This document shows, in pieces, positions 52,301-59,416 of a stretch of DNA of 64,000 bases. A program made the translations under genes and the position numbers. This DNA is from Leifsonia sp. 466MF (GTDB taxonomy: Bacteria; Actinomycetota; Actinomycetes; Actinomycetales; Microbacteriaceae). The DNA is taken from NCBI RefSeq assembly GCF_900100265.1, contig NZ_LT629696.1:2790001-2854000 (forward strand). The letters run 5' to 3'. Each line of letters starts with the position of its first letter. Positions within the stretch are counted from its first letter, which is position 1. A model generated the notes under the pieces. It saw only the letters and a list, made by a program, of their open reading frames with translations. It was not told where the DNA came from and did no database searches.

Positions 52301-55300
52301 CGGGTGACCCGATCCAGCACGTCGTACGTGTAACGGGTCCGGACGCCGTCCGGATCGACCTGCTGAACCATTCGGCCGACAGCGTCGTAGCCGTAGCGCG
52401 TTGTCGCGCCGGTCGCGTCCTTCTGCTCGGTGAGGTTGCCCATGGCGTCGTACCGGTAGGTGGTCGTCGCGCCGCTCGGTGACGTGACCGACGTCACGTT
52501 CCCTACGCCGTCGTATGCCCGGGTCCAGGTCCCGCCGTTGGCATCGGTCGTCGTGGTCACCCGGTCCTGGCCGTCTGTCGCGTACGTCGTTGCGGCCCCG
52601 AGGGGATCCTTCTGGCCCAGCAGAGAGTCCTCGGAATCGTATGAATAGGCGATCGACCCTCCGCCCGGGCTGGTCGACGACGTGAGATGGAAGAGCGCGT
52701 CCCACGCGAACGTGCTCTTCGCTCCGAGGGGATCGGTGACCGCGGCGACGTGATCGTTCGGCTCGTAGCTGTAGGCGGTCACGCCGCCTGCGGCGTCGCT
52801 TACCTGCGTCAGCCGGTCGCCGCTGTCCCACCCGTAGGCGGTCGCCTGGCCGTTCGGGTCCGTCACGGAGGTGATGCGGCCGGCACCGTCGTACGCGTAG
52901 CGGGTGATGGCTCCGGTTGGGTCGGTGACCGTCGTGACGTTGCCCGACGCGTCGTGGCCGTAGGTCGTCGCGGCGCCCGACGGCTGCGTGACGGAGACGA
53001 GGTTGCCGCTCGCGTCGTACCGGTTCGTGACGGTGGTTCCATCGGGCTGATGGATCGCCGTGAGGCGACCGGCCCCGTCGTATTCGTATGCCCACGTCCG
53101 GGCGGCACCCTTCGCGCCGCCGGGGTCCGTCTTCGTCGCGACACGACCCGAGGGTGTGTAGGTGTACGTGGTCACTCGGCCGTTGGGGGCGGTCTCGGTC
53201 AGGATGTTGCCGGAACCGTCGTACGTGTACGTCGTGGTGTGCGCGTTCTCGTCCGTCGAACGCGTGACGTTGTTCTGGCCGTCGAAGCGGAACGATGCCG
53301 TCGAGCCGTCAGGATGCTTCACCTTCGTCACCCGGAACGAAGCGTCGAAGGAGTAGACGCTGACCCGTCCGAGGGTGTCGGTATAGGTCGTCTGGCCCGG
53401 GGTGGAGTAGTCGAGCGTCCGGAGCTTCCCCGCTGCATCCCACTGTTTGGTGATCCTGCCGGCGGAGTCGTACTCGTTCTTCAGATACTGCGTGCCTGTC
53501 GCATCGATCGCCGTCACCAGCTGATGCGTGGCGTCGTAGCCGAAGCGATGCGTCCGCCCGTCCGGGAGAGTCACGGTGGTGAGGTCACCCGCCGCGTCGT
53601 ACGACAGCGACCACCGGTCTCCGCCGGGTCGGACGAAGGCCGCCACGCGACCGACGGCATCCGATTCGACCTGAATCACCTGGCCTCCGGGGACGGTGAT
53701 CGAGCTCAGCGGCGCGAACTGGTGCACCTCGGGATTCGCAGGGCCATAGCTCAGCGCGGTGGTGTTCCCGCTCGCGTCCGTGTGAGAGATCAACTCGCCG
53801 ATGCCCTCGATGTCGCCGGCATCGAAAACCCACGACTCGCCGGAGACATCCTTCAGCTGCAGGTGTCCGCCGGGTTGTTCGGAAAGTGTCTGATGCAACC
53901 CCGGTTCCGCGGAGTAGCCTCCGTGGCCGTCCGGCGCGAAGACGAAGCTCGCTCCGTCGCCCCGGACCACCATCACGCTGCCGTCGCTGAACCGTTGGGC
54001 TCGCGCGCCCAGACCGAACGACCATCCCGCCCCGACGCGGGAGAGCCGGCCGTCCTGCGAGTTGTAGAAGAGAGTCAGTTCGGTGGTGGATCCGCCGAGC
54101 CCGGGCAAGGAGAAGAGCTTCTCCTGCTCCACGAGATTGCCGGTGGAGAAGGAGAACGGTTCGCCGCCGTAGGTGAGGTAGTTCTGCAGTCCGAGCATGC
54201 GCCAGCGGGCGATCTCCGCGGCCGTCGGCGGCGCGGGCCAGCCGCCGGTGACGGGGTCGGTGCAGTCGAAGCCCTGCGTCTCGAGCCATTTACCCAAGCC
54301 GGTGAGCACTCCGCTTGCGATGTAGGAGAAGCCGGCATCCGCCATCGCGCGGTCGAGGTTGTTGTCGAGGAACAGGGCTTCGAGATGCGTGAACGCCCCG
54401 GGCACGCCGTCGAACTCGCTGCCGGGGAAGTTGCCGTTGTTCCCCATGTTCTTCGCCGGTCGCGTCGTATAGGTGGGCAGGTTCCCGACAAGCGAGTTCG
54501 ACAGCGCGTCGTCAGGAGCCCTTCCGCGCGAGTAGACCTGAGAGCCGCCCAGCGCGGGATCGGCGCCACCCCACGATTCGCCGTCGAGAGTGTTGAAGCC
54601 GATGCCCAACGTCGCAACCGGGCTCGACGCCGTGATCATGCCGGCTCGCGTCTCCCGGCTGATGAACGGGACGGACGGATCTTCACGGGTGATCACGACC
54701 GAGGCGCGGCAGTCCTGCCGCAGAAGCGCTGCCACCTGCTGGGCCAGCCGGATGTTGTATCCGAGCTCTGAGACGGGCGGCGCCGGCGTCGTCACATGGC
54801 CCTCATCATTGTCCGGGTCGAGAACGACGACCGGGCCCGGCGGCGGGACGAACTTGATGCCGATGACGACGAACTGCGAGAGGTGCGTGGACTCCCCTCG
54901 CACCACACCCTTCTTCTCGTCGTAGTACGACGGCAGGGCCGCCCAGGGCTCGCCCGCCTTCTCACGGGTGTAGATCTTCAAGCTCGACGGGTCGACGCCC
55001 TGCGCCTCGATCGCATCCGTGTCCGGTGCGATGGAGAGCGCGACTCCGGGGACGATGTCGGAGACGATCGGGCCTTTCTTCCCACCGCCACGAGTGTGAA
55101 CGCGCTTGGCCGGGAAAGCGGTGTGGGGTTCACCCGCCGCGTCGGTCGCGCTGATCTGAACCGGCTCGGAGACCGGGATTCCGCCTCCTGGCTGCTCCGC
55201 CCGCGCGGACACGAGGGCGTCTCGTGCGGCCGCGCCGACGGAGACGGACAGTTCTCCGGGCAGATCGTTGCCGGAGAACGTGGCCGAGACACCCGCGTCC

Positions 55301-55548
55301 TTTGCGGAGATCGTCACTTCTGCGTCCGGTCGGACGGTGCCCTCGGTCTCGGGCGCCGGCGGCTGCGTCGCGGCCGCGATACGGACCGCGGATTCCGTCG
55401 CCGCAGCGCGGACCTCGGCGAGCGTCGCGGCGGCGGTACGCCGCGCCGTCTCCCAAGGCGACGCCTCTGCGGGGGTCGCCGTGCCGCTGACGGTCAGCGC
55501 GGTGATCGCCGTCGCGGCCACGAGGCCGCGCAGGATGGTTGCGCGCAT
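49357..55548 (-). CDS. Secreted Rhs/YD-repeat polymorphic toxin with pore-like tip
   Basis: A 2063-residue protein. Residues 1-30 are a Sec signal peptide. A beta domain (~60-235) ends in STHLSQFVVIG. Residues ~238-435 resemble an Amidase_3 fold (VVLDPDND, ELGYNIRLAQQVAALL, LEALFLDNN) with catalytic residues altered. A DUF6531-like module follows (EPFSFSTGNLVEQEKLF, ~457 on), then YD repeats from ~655 to ~1715 (repeated GYD-A-G-R-T and DPxG units) and the Rhs core YYARAYDPSAAAWTSQDPWRG near 1825. The VGPNSQNNIQDRH linker is near 1928. The tip (~1940-2063) is Gly/Ala-rich and hydrophobic with a Cys pair, consistent with membrane insertion. Overlaps the surface gene and the immunity gene by one base each. 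Confidence 0.88.
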   Translation of the reverse strand: MRATILRGLVAATAITALTVSGTATPAEASPWETARRTAAATLAEVRAAATESAVRIAAATQPPAPETEGTVRPDAEVTISAKDAGVSATFSGNDLPGELSVSVGAAARDALVSARAEQPGGGIPVSEPVQISATDAAGEPHTAFPAKRVHTRGGGKKGPIVSDIVPGVALSIAPDTDAIEAQGVDPSSLKIYTREKAGEPWAALPSYYDEKKGVVRGESTHLSQFVVIGIKFVPPPGPVVVLDPDNDEGHVTTPAPPVSELGYNIRLAQQVAALLRQDCRASVVITREDPSVPFISRETRAGMITASSPVATLGIGFNTLDGESWGGADPALGGSQVYSRGRAPDDALSNSLVGNLPTYTTRPAKNMGNNGNFPGSEFDGVPGAFTHLEALFLDNNLDRAMADAGFSYIASGVLTGLGKWLETQGFDCTDPVTGGWPAPPTAAEIARWRMLGLQNYLTYGGEPFSFSTGNLVEQEKLFSLPGLGGSTTELTLFYNSQDGRLSRVGAGWSFGLGARAQRFSDGSVMVVRGDGASFVFAPDGHGGYSAEPGLHQTLSEQPGGHLQLKDVSGESWVFDAGDIEGIGELISHTDASGNTTALSYGPANPEVHQFAPLSSITVPGGQVIQVESDAVGRVAAFVRPGGDRWSLSYDAAGDLTTVTLPDGRTHRFGYDATHQLVTAIDATGTQYLKNEYDSAGRITKQWDAAGKLRTLDYSTPGQTTYTDTLGRVSVYSFDASFRVTKVKHPDGSTASFRFDGQNNVTRSTDENAHTTTYTYDGSGNILTETAPNGRVTTYTYTPSGRVATKTDPGGAKGAARTWAYEYDGAGRLTAIHQPDGTTVTNRYDASGNLVSVTQPSGAATTYGHDASGNVTTVTDPTGAITRYAYDGAGRITSVTDPNGQATAYGWDSGDRLTQVSDAAGGVTAYSYEPNDHVAAVTDPLGAKSTFAWDALFHLTSSTSPGGGSIAYSYDSEDSLLGQKDPLGAATTYATDGQDRVTTTTDANGGTWTRAYDGVGNVTSVTSPSGATTTYRYDAMGNLTEQKDATGATTRYGYDAVGRMVQQVDPDGVRTRYTYDVLDRVTRITDGLGKHTDYGYDVDGNLTSVTNRNGHATVFAYDAAGRVTASTSPLGETTSFAYDPAGNLTTTTDPLGRISSTAYTPTGQVASTTDPAGNVTTYDYDAAGQPTSVTDPNGHTTRFAFDADGRQISVTDPTGAVTSYGYDAAGQQTSVSTPNGSTTRYSYDPKGQLTAVVEAYSKGGKTTPTANVTTGYAYDPDGNLARVTDPNGHATTYTVDAAGRVTSERNAVGNTTRTTYTAAGRTASVVAGTGATTAYSYDRRGSVTRQDAAGAVATFEYDAEQNLIAVKDPGGVTGFVYDEDGRTTTQVDQQGGRLSTAYDKAGQTTQVTLPTGQKLAYTYDQAGNATSQSSPWGSLSYRWDAAGLLTEQTRSTGVTSRYAYDAADRVTGITHTTPQPAKPSTPSPTPTAAPYAKGDASATKCTGVAGYLGARARSTSSAPLCESTDAYLNGRAVPAPAHPVADGGSLSYGYTYDGNGNVVAASRSIQSAPNQLAEAGSDVPVKPVSVKKSTVTYAYDSLDRLTASRSSSGEKNTYAYDPAGNRTGWSRSGAKDGDFRQQATFNDANQLTQSETAGRGRGVAAGIASYSYDGAGNRVSQSVGGTATRFGYNPAGQTTQVSREGRTTSYGYDGLGRRTTATEQTRYGTSTTRTSFDGLDPVQSTTTGAGTTTLIRDAVGALAEHVTANGEATWDLLDRLGSTVAGATGASITQLSSYDDWGSQQFETTGWSAPENFTGETTDPTQGLNHYYARAYDPSAAAWTSQDPWRGTTDEPRSQHRYGYAWNNPTSNLDIDGNLCARVNPKSDALPVGCGATPVQAHTNVADRSKPPVAPQYPRETPKVEKPKAVGPNSQNNIQDRHDVDWKAVVSNVLGIVGFVAGILGYAPGPVGLIAKVVGAIAGAVSAFLACTPTINASCILNIIGAAVAGAGFGLGVAVAVKKALGQLVPILLQAFDGGMSALGNSTDLFNLITGMGCTIEPGRCKH
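50009..50433 (-). repeat. Rhs-core direct repeat, expressed copy
   Basis: Partner of 46401-46825. It encodes the Rhs segment from YDGLGRR to SQDPWRG, directly before the variable linker and tip of the full-length gene. Confidence 0.9.
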
Positions 55549-56228
55549 CAGACGACCGCGTCCGTGCGAACGGCGGCGGCGAACAGGTGACGCTTGCGCG
55601 CCAGAACCAGCCCCGTGGCGATCAGCCCGGCGGCAAGTGCGGCGATCAGCCAGATCGCGATGGTCGCCCCCGTGCTGGCCAGACCGTCTCTTCCGATCAC
55701 ACAGGCGGCCAGCTCGATCGCGTCGGACACACCGTCGGCGTCGTAGTCCTCATGCCCGGTCGCGCACGCGGTCGTACCGCAGATGACGACCGACGCCCAG
55801 CGCGGAACTCCGTTGCCGTTGAGGTCGGCGTTGCCCGTGTAGCACGTTGAAGACCCGCACACGATCTGGCGGGCGAAGTCCGGGATGCCATCGCCGACGG
55901 AGTCCTTCGTCGGGGATGCGCACGCGGTCGTGCCGCACGCCATGACCTCGACCCAGTCGGGGACGCCGTCATCGTCGCGGTCCTCACGACCGGATGCGCA
56001 GGTGGCGGATCCGCAGACGGCCCGTTCCACGGTGTCCGGGACGGTGTCGCGATCGGCGTCGCAGGCGGAGACGTCCGCCGTGGCGGGACATGGCGCCGCC
56101 GCGGATGTGATTGCCGTGGCCGCGAGCGGCGCAGCAGCCAGCGTCAGCCCGGCGCAGAGCAGCGCCGTGGCGAGGACGGAGAGAAGCAGCCGGGAAGCTG
56201 CGGAGGGGAGATGAGAAATGCGCCGCAC
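55548..56228 (-). CDS. LAxTG-anchored surface protein with Ca-loop/Cys repeats
   Basis: A 226-residue exported protein. The signal peptide is residues 1-~44. About five ~33-residue repeats follow, each with a calcium-loop-like segment (DxDxDGVPD, as in REDRDDDGVPDWVE) and a CG-x3-C pair (CGTTACA). The C-terminus is a sorting signal: LASTG, a hydrophobic helix, and RKRH, matching class E sortase substrates (LAxTG). GTG start at 56228; the stop overlaps the rhs start (TGATG). It may tether or display the Rhs protein on the wall. Confidence 0.8.
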   Translation of the reverse strand: MRRISHLPSAASRLLLSVLATALLCAGLTLAAAPLAATAITSAAAPCPATADVSACDADRDTVPDTVERAVCGSATCASGREDRDDDGVPDWVEVMACGTTACASPTKDSVGDGIPDFARQIVCGSSTCYTGNADLNGNGVPRWASVVICGTTACATGHEDYDADGVSDAIELAACVIGRDGLASTGATIAIWLIAALAAGLIATGLVLARKRHLFAAAVRTDAVV

Positions 56229-56248
56229 ACTAAGTACGACGCACCTCG

Positions 56249-56267
56249 TTCGCGTTCATGACGCGAA
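56249..56267. promoter_or_regulatory. Perfect 19-bp dyad upstream of the island operon
   Basis: TTCGCGT-N5-ACGCGAA, 21 bp upstream of the surface-protein start and 16 bp inside the right direct repeat. A candidate operator for the island operon, or a hairpin ending the hydrolase transcript. Confidence 0.5.
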
Positions 56268-56281
56268 TATCAGATAGAAGA

Positions 56282-57010
56282 TTACGGCACGCTGACCGAA
56301 GCTCCCAGGAAGGGCAGAGCAGCCTGCTTGAAGCCGCGGGCGCTCAGCGTGGTGACGTGGTTGCGACGCGGCAGCACGACGAGCTCGGCGCTCAACAGAC
56401 GCGCGGCCTCGTCGGCACCGTCCGCCACCGGATCCGCATCGCCGACGACGAGCATCGTGGGCACGGAGCTCGCCAGCGGGAGCGGATGCGCGGCCATGCC
56501 GGCGGCACAGGCCGCGAGCGCCTCGCGATCGACGCCCGGAGCCTGGCGCAGCGATGCGAGCAGTGGCGCCAGCGGGCTGGCGGGGTCGAGGGCGGAGGCG
56601 TCGTCACGGAGGGCGGACTGCACCGCCGAGACGCCCCAGTGACCGAACTGCTCGACCGTGCCGACGCCGCCGATCACGAGCCGGCGGACGCGATCGGGCG
56701 CGAGTGCGGCGAGCGCGAGCGACACCCAGCTGCCCATCGAGTAGCCCATCACATCCACGCGTTCGACATCCTGCTCGTCGAGGACGGCCAGGAGGTCGCG
56801 GGCGAGGATGTCGGGCGAGTACGCGTCGGCGTCGTGCGGCGCCTCGCTGGCGCCGTGACCGCGGAGGTCCGGGACGATCGCGCCGCGACCCGCCTCGGCG
56901 AGCGCACGGATCCAGCCGGTCGCGTCCCAGGTGAGCGAGCCGGTCGACGCGAAGCCGTGGACCAGCAGCACGGGGTCGTCGCCCGGGTGCCTGTCGACGT
57001 GGATGCGCAT
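56282..57010 (-). CDS. Alpha/beta hydrolase, possible detached E2 acyltransferase-like domain
   Basis: A 242-residue alpha/beta-hydrolase-fold protein. The oxyanion segment is LLVHGFAS, the nucleophile Ser is in MGYSMGS, the acid is near VVGDADPVA, and the His is in PRRNHVTTL. It starts six bases after a free lipoyl-domain gene and follows E1 subunits. AcoC-type E2 proteins of acetoin dehydrogenase consist of a lipoyl domain plus exactly this fold, so the gene may be the second half of a split E2. Its last 64 bp are duplicated at 42063-42126, where the Rhs island ends. Confidence 0.82.
   Translation of the reverse strand: MRIHVDRHPGDDPVLLVHGFASTGSLTWDATGWIRALAEAGRGAIVPDLRGHGASEAPHDADAYSPDILARDLLAVLDEQDVERVDVMGYSMGSWVSLALAALAPDRVRRLVIGGVGTVEQFGHWGVSAVQSALRDDASALDPASPLAPLLASLRQAPGVDREALAACAAGMAAHPLPLASSVPTMLVVGDADPVADGADEAARLLSAELVVLPRRNHVTTLSARGFKQAALPFLGASVSVP
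56283..56346. repeat. Right 64-bp direct repeat bounding the Rhs island
   Basis: The 3' end of the hydrolase gene, identical to 42063-42126. The intact gene lies to the right, so this copy is the functional 3' end. Confidence 0.95.
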
Positions 57011-57016
57011 CCCGGG

Positions 57017-57340
57017 TCAGTCCTCCGGCAGCGAGAGGCGAACGCGGCGGCGCGGGGCCTCCTCCGTCGGGACGGTGCCGACGATGCCGGCCTGGTCGTC
57101 CTCGACGGTGAACGTCACGAGAGGGGCGCCCACCTCGAGCGCCTCGCCCTCGGCGACGTGGAAGCGCGCGACCACGCCGGACTGCGGGGACGGCAGCTCG
57201 ACGGCCGATTTGGTCGTCTCGACCTCGACGAGGGGCGCGTTGCGCTCGACGTGGTCGCCCTCGGCGACCAGCCACTCCAGCACGGTCGCCTCCTGCAGGC
57301 CCTCACCCAGGTCGGGGAGGTCGAAGGTTCGTTCAGCCAC
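57017..57340 (-). CDS. Free-standing lipoyl-domain protein (E2 fragment)
   Basis: A 107-residue protein that is one lipoyl domain ([19 protein letters not shown] to GAPLVTF) with lipoyl-Lys44 in VETTKSAVE, plus a basic tail [11 protein letters not shown]. The peripheral-subunit-binding and CAT domains of ordinary 2-oxoacid dehydrogenase E2 proteins are absent, and no frameshift is needed to explain this. The start is the GTG at 57340, overlapping the E1-beta stop by eight bases. It would carry acyl groups from E1 to the downstream hydrolase-fold protein. Confidence 0.85.
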   Translation of the reverse strand: MAERTFDLPDLGEGLQEATVLEWLVAEGDHVERNAPLVEVETTKSAVELPSPQSGVVARFHVAEGEALEVGAPLVTFTVEDDQAGIVGTVPTEEAPRRRVRLSLPED

Positions 57341-58325
57341 GGCGGTACTCCAGGGTCTTCTGGACGGCGTCCAGGATGCGGTCGATGGACGGCAGGTACT
57401 CATCCTCCAGCACCGGCGACGGATAGGGGACGTCCCACCCGGTGACGCGCTGGACGGGCGCCTTCAGGTCGTCGAAGCAGCGCTCGGTGATGAGGGTGCT
57501 CACCTCGGCGCCGAGCCCGGCGGTGAGCGGCGCCTCGTGCACGACGACGGCTCGGCGGGTCCGTGCGACGGAGGCGGCGAGCCCGTCGGCGTCGATCGGC
57601 TTGAGCCAGCGTAGGTCGACGACCTCGATCTCCACGCCGTCCTCGGCGCCGAGCTCCGCTGCCTGCAGGCAGCGGGCGACCATCGCGCCCCAGGCGACGA
57701 GGGTGACGTGCTTGCCGGGCCGGACCACGCGAGAGGTCCCGACGGGCAGGCGCTCCTCCGGCTCGTCCAGCGAGACCGGCTCCTTGTGCCAGTAGCGCGA
57801 CTTCGGTTCGAGGAAGATGACCGGGTCCGGGTCGTCGATCGACTGCCGCAGCAGCGTGTAGGCCTCAGCCGGCGTCGAGGGCGCCACGACCTTCAGGCCG
57901 GGGACGTGCGCGAACAGCGCCTCCAGACTTTCGCCGTGGTGCTCGGGCGCGCGGATGCCGCCGAAGCTCGGCAGTCTCAGCGTGATCGGCATCCCGAACG
58001 CGCCGCGGCTGCGGTAGTGCATACGCGCCACCTGGTTCACGATCTGGTCGACGGCGGGATAGGAGAAGCCGTCGAACTGGATCTCCGGCACCGGCCGCCA
58101 TCCGGCCATCGCGAGCCCGACCGCCATGCCCATGATCCCGGACTCGGCGAGCGTGGTGTCGAAGACGCGGTCGCCGCCGTACTTGGCCTTCAGGCCGTCC
58201 GTGACCCGGAAGACGCCGCCGAGGGTTCCGACGTCCTCACCGAAGACGAGGGTGCGGTCGTCGGCGGCGAGCGCGTCGTCGAGAGCGCGGTTCAGGGCGC
58301 GCTGCATCGTGCTGAGCTCAGCCAA
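57333..58325 (-). CDS. 2-oxoacid/acetoin dehydrogenase E1 beta subunit
   Basis: A 330-residue transketolase-type E1 beta subunit: [38 protein letters not shown] (with the catalytic Glu), [19 protein letters not shown], and the C-terminal [11 protein letters not shown]. The TTG at 58325 is favoured because GGGAGGAG lies seven bases upstream and the N-terminus then reads [12 protein letters not shown]; the ATG at 58307 is the alternative. It pairs with the E1 alpha gene upstream. Confidence 0.92.
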   Translation of the reverse strand: MAELSTMQRALNRALDDALAADDRTLVFGEDVGTLGGVFRVTDGLKAKYGGDRVFDTTLAESGIMGMAVGLAMAGWRPVPEIQFDGFSYPAVDQIVNQVARMHYRSRGAFGMPITLRLPSFGGIRAPEHHGESLEALFAHVPGLKVVAPSTPAEAYTLLRQSIDDPDPVIFLEPKSRYWHKEPVSLDEPEERLPVGTSRVVRPGKHVTLVAWGAMVARCLQAAELGAEDGVEIEVVDLRWLKPIDADGLAASVARTRRAVVVHEAPLTAGLGAEVSTLITERCFDDLKAPVQRVTGWDVPYPSPVLEDEYLPSIDRILDAVQKTLEYRRG

Positions 58326-59349
58326 GGCGAGACTCCTCCCAGGCTCGGCGCTGCCCGAGGAGGGCGGCGGGCGGGTCGGAGAAGACGAAGTCGAACATCT
58401 CCTCGGCGGGGCGTCCGCCGAGGGCGGCGACGTCGTCGCGCACCCGGTCGGCGAGGGCGCCGGCGGTGTCGGCGACCTCGGCGAAGAACTCGTCTCCGAC
58501 GGTCCCGGTCTGGCGCAGTTGCTGCTCACAGAGGGCGAGCGGGTCGCGCGCGAGCCAGCTCTGCTCCTCGTCGAGGGTGCGGTAACGACCGGGGTCGTCG
58601 GACGTGGAGTGCGGGCCCATGCGGTAGGTCATCGCCTCGATGATGGTCGGTCCACCGCCGGTACGGGCGCGCTCGAGGGCCTCGGTGGTCGCGTCGTAGA
58701 CGGCGAGGACGTCGTTTCCGTCGATGCGCACGCCCGGCATCCCGTATCCGGCCCCGCGCGCAGCGACGGACCCGCCGGCGACCTGCTGCTCGGTGGGCAC
58801 GGAGATGGCCCAGCCGTTGTTCTGGCAGAAGAACACGACGGGGAGCTGCGAGACGGCCGCGGTGTTCATGGCCTCGTGGATGTCGCCCTGCGAGCTGGCG
58901 CCGTCGCCGAAGTAGGCGATCGCCACTCCCCCGGTGCGGTCGAGCTTCGCGCCGAGCCCCCAGCCGACGGCGTGGGTGACGGCGCCGCCGACCACGGCGT
59001 TGATCGGGGCGAGCCGTGCGGTAGCCGCATCCCAGAGTCCGCCGTGCCAGGCGCCCTGGTGCGATGCCAGGTACGCCACCGGGTCGACGCCCATGGCGAC
59101 CGCGACGCCGAGCTCACGGTAGGTCGGGAAGGCGAAGTCGCGGGTGAGGTCGAGTGCGGCGGCGCTGCCCACCTGGGCGGCCTCCTGACCGCGCATCGGG
59201 GCGTAGCCGGGGATGATGCCCTGGCGCTGCATCGCGACCCCGTCGAGGTCGAGGCGCCGGACGGTCGCCATCGTCCGGTACAGCCGCCGGAGCAGCGCTG
59301 CGTCGTCGGGGCGCGCCGCGGCGGCGCGCTCGGTGGTGGTCATGGTCAT
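58318..59349 (-). CDS. 2-oxoacid/acetoin dehydrogenase E1 alpha subunit
   Basis: A 343-residue thiamine-diphosphate subunit. The ThDP motif is GDGASSQGDIHEAMNTAAV ending in CQNNGWAIS; the MRGQEAAQVG and HSTSDDPGRYR loop motifs are present. The ATG at 59349 is used, with a second ATG two codons later. First gene of the operon E1alpha-E1beta-lipoyl-hydrolase. Substrate could be acetoin, pyruvate or a branched-chain oxoacid; the E2 arrangement favours acetoin. No E3 gene is visible. Confidence 0.92.
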   Translation of the reverse strand: MTMTTTERAAAARPDDAALLRRLYRTMATVRRLDLDGVAMQRQGIIPGYAPMRGQEAAQVGSAAALDLTRDFAFPTYRELGVAVAMGVDPVAYLASHQGAWHGGLWDAATARLAPINAVVGGAVTHAVGWGLGAKLDRTGGVAIAYFGDGASSQGDIHEAMNTAAVSQLPVVFFCQNNGWAISVPTEQQVAGGSVAARGAGYGMPGVRIDGNDVLAVYDATTEALERARTGGGPTIIEAMTYRMGPHSTSDDPGRYRTLDEEQSWLARDPLALCEQQLRQTGTVGDEFFAEVADTAGALADRVRDDVAALGGRPAEEMFDFVFSDPPAALLGQRRAWEESRLG

Positions 59350-59416
59350 GACGCCACTTTCGCGCACCGCCCACGATCGAGCAACACGCACAGTGCGAGC
59401 TGGTCAGACTGTCCGA

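Noticed and set aside
50400..53600. Tandem DNA repeats in the Rhs gene as a non-coding repeat array
   Set aside because: They are codon-level YD repeats in one uninterrupted reading frame.
42127..56282. Integrase, transposase or conjugation genes in the Rhs island
   Set aside because: All frames between the repeats are accounted for by the surface protein, Rhs, tips and immunity-like genes. None reads as a recombinase.
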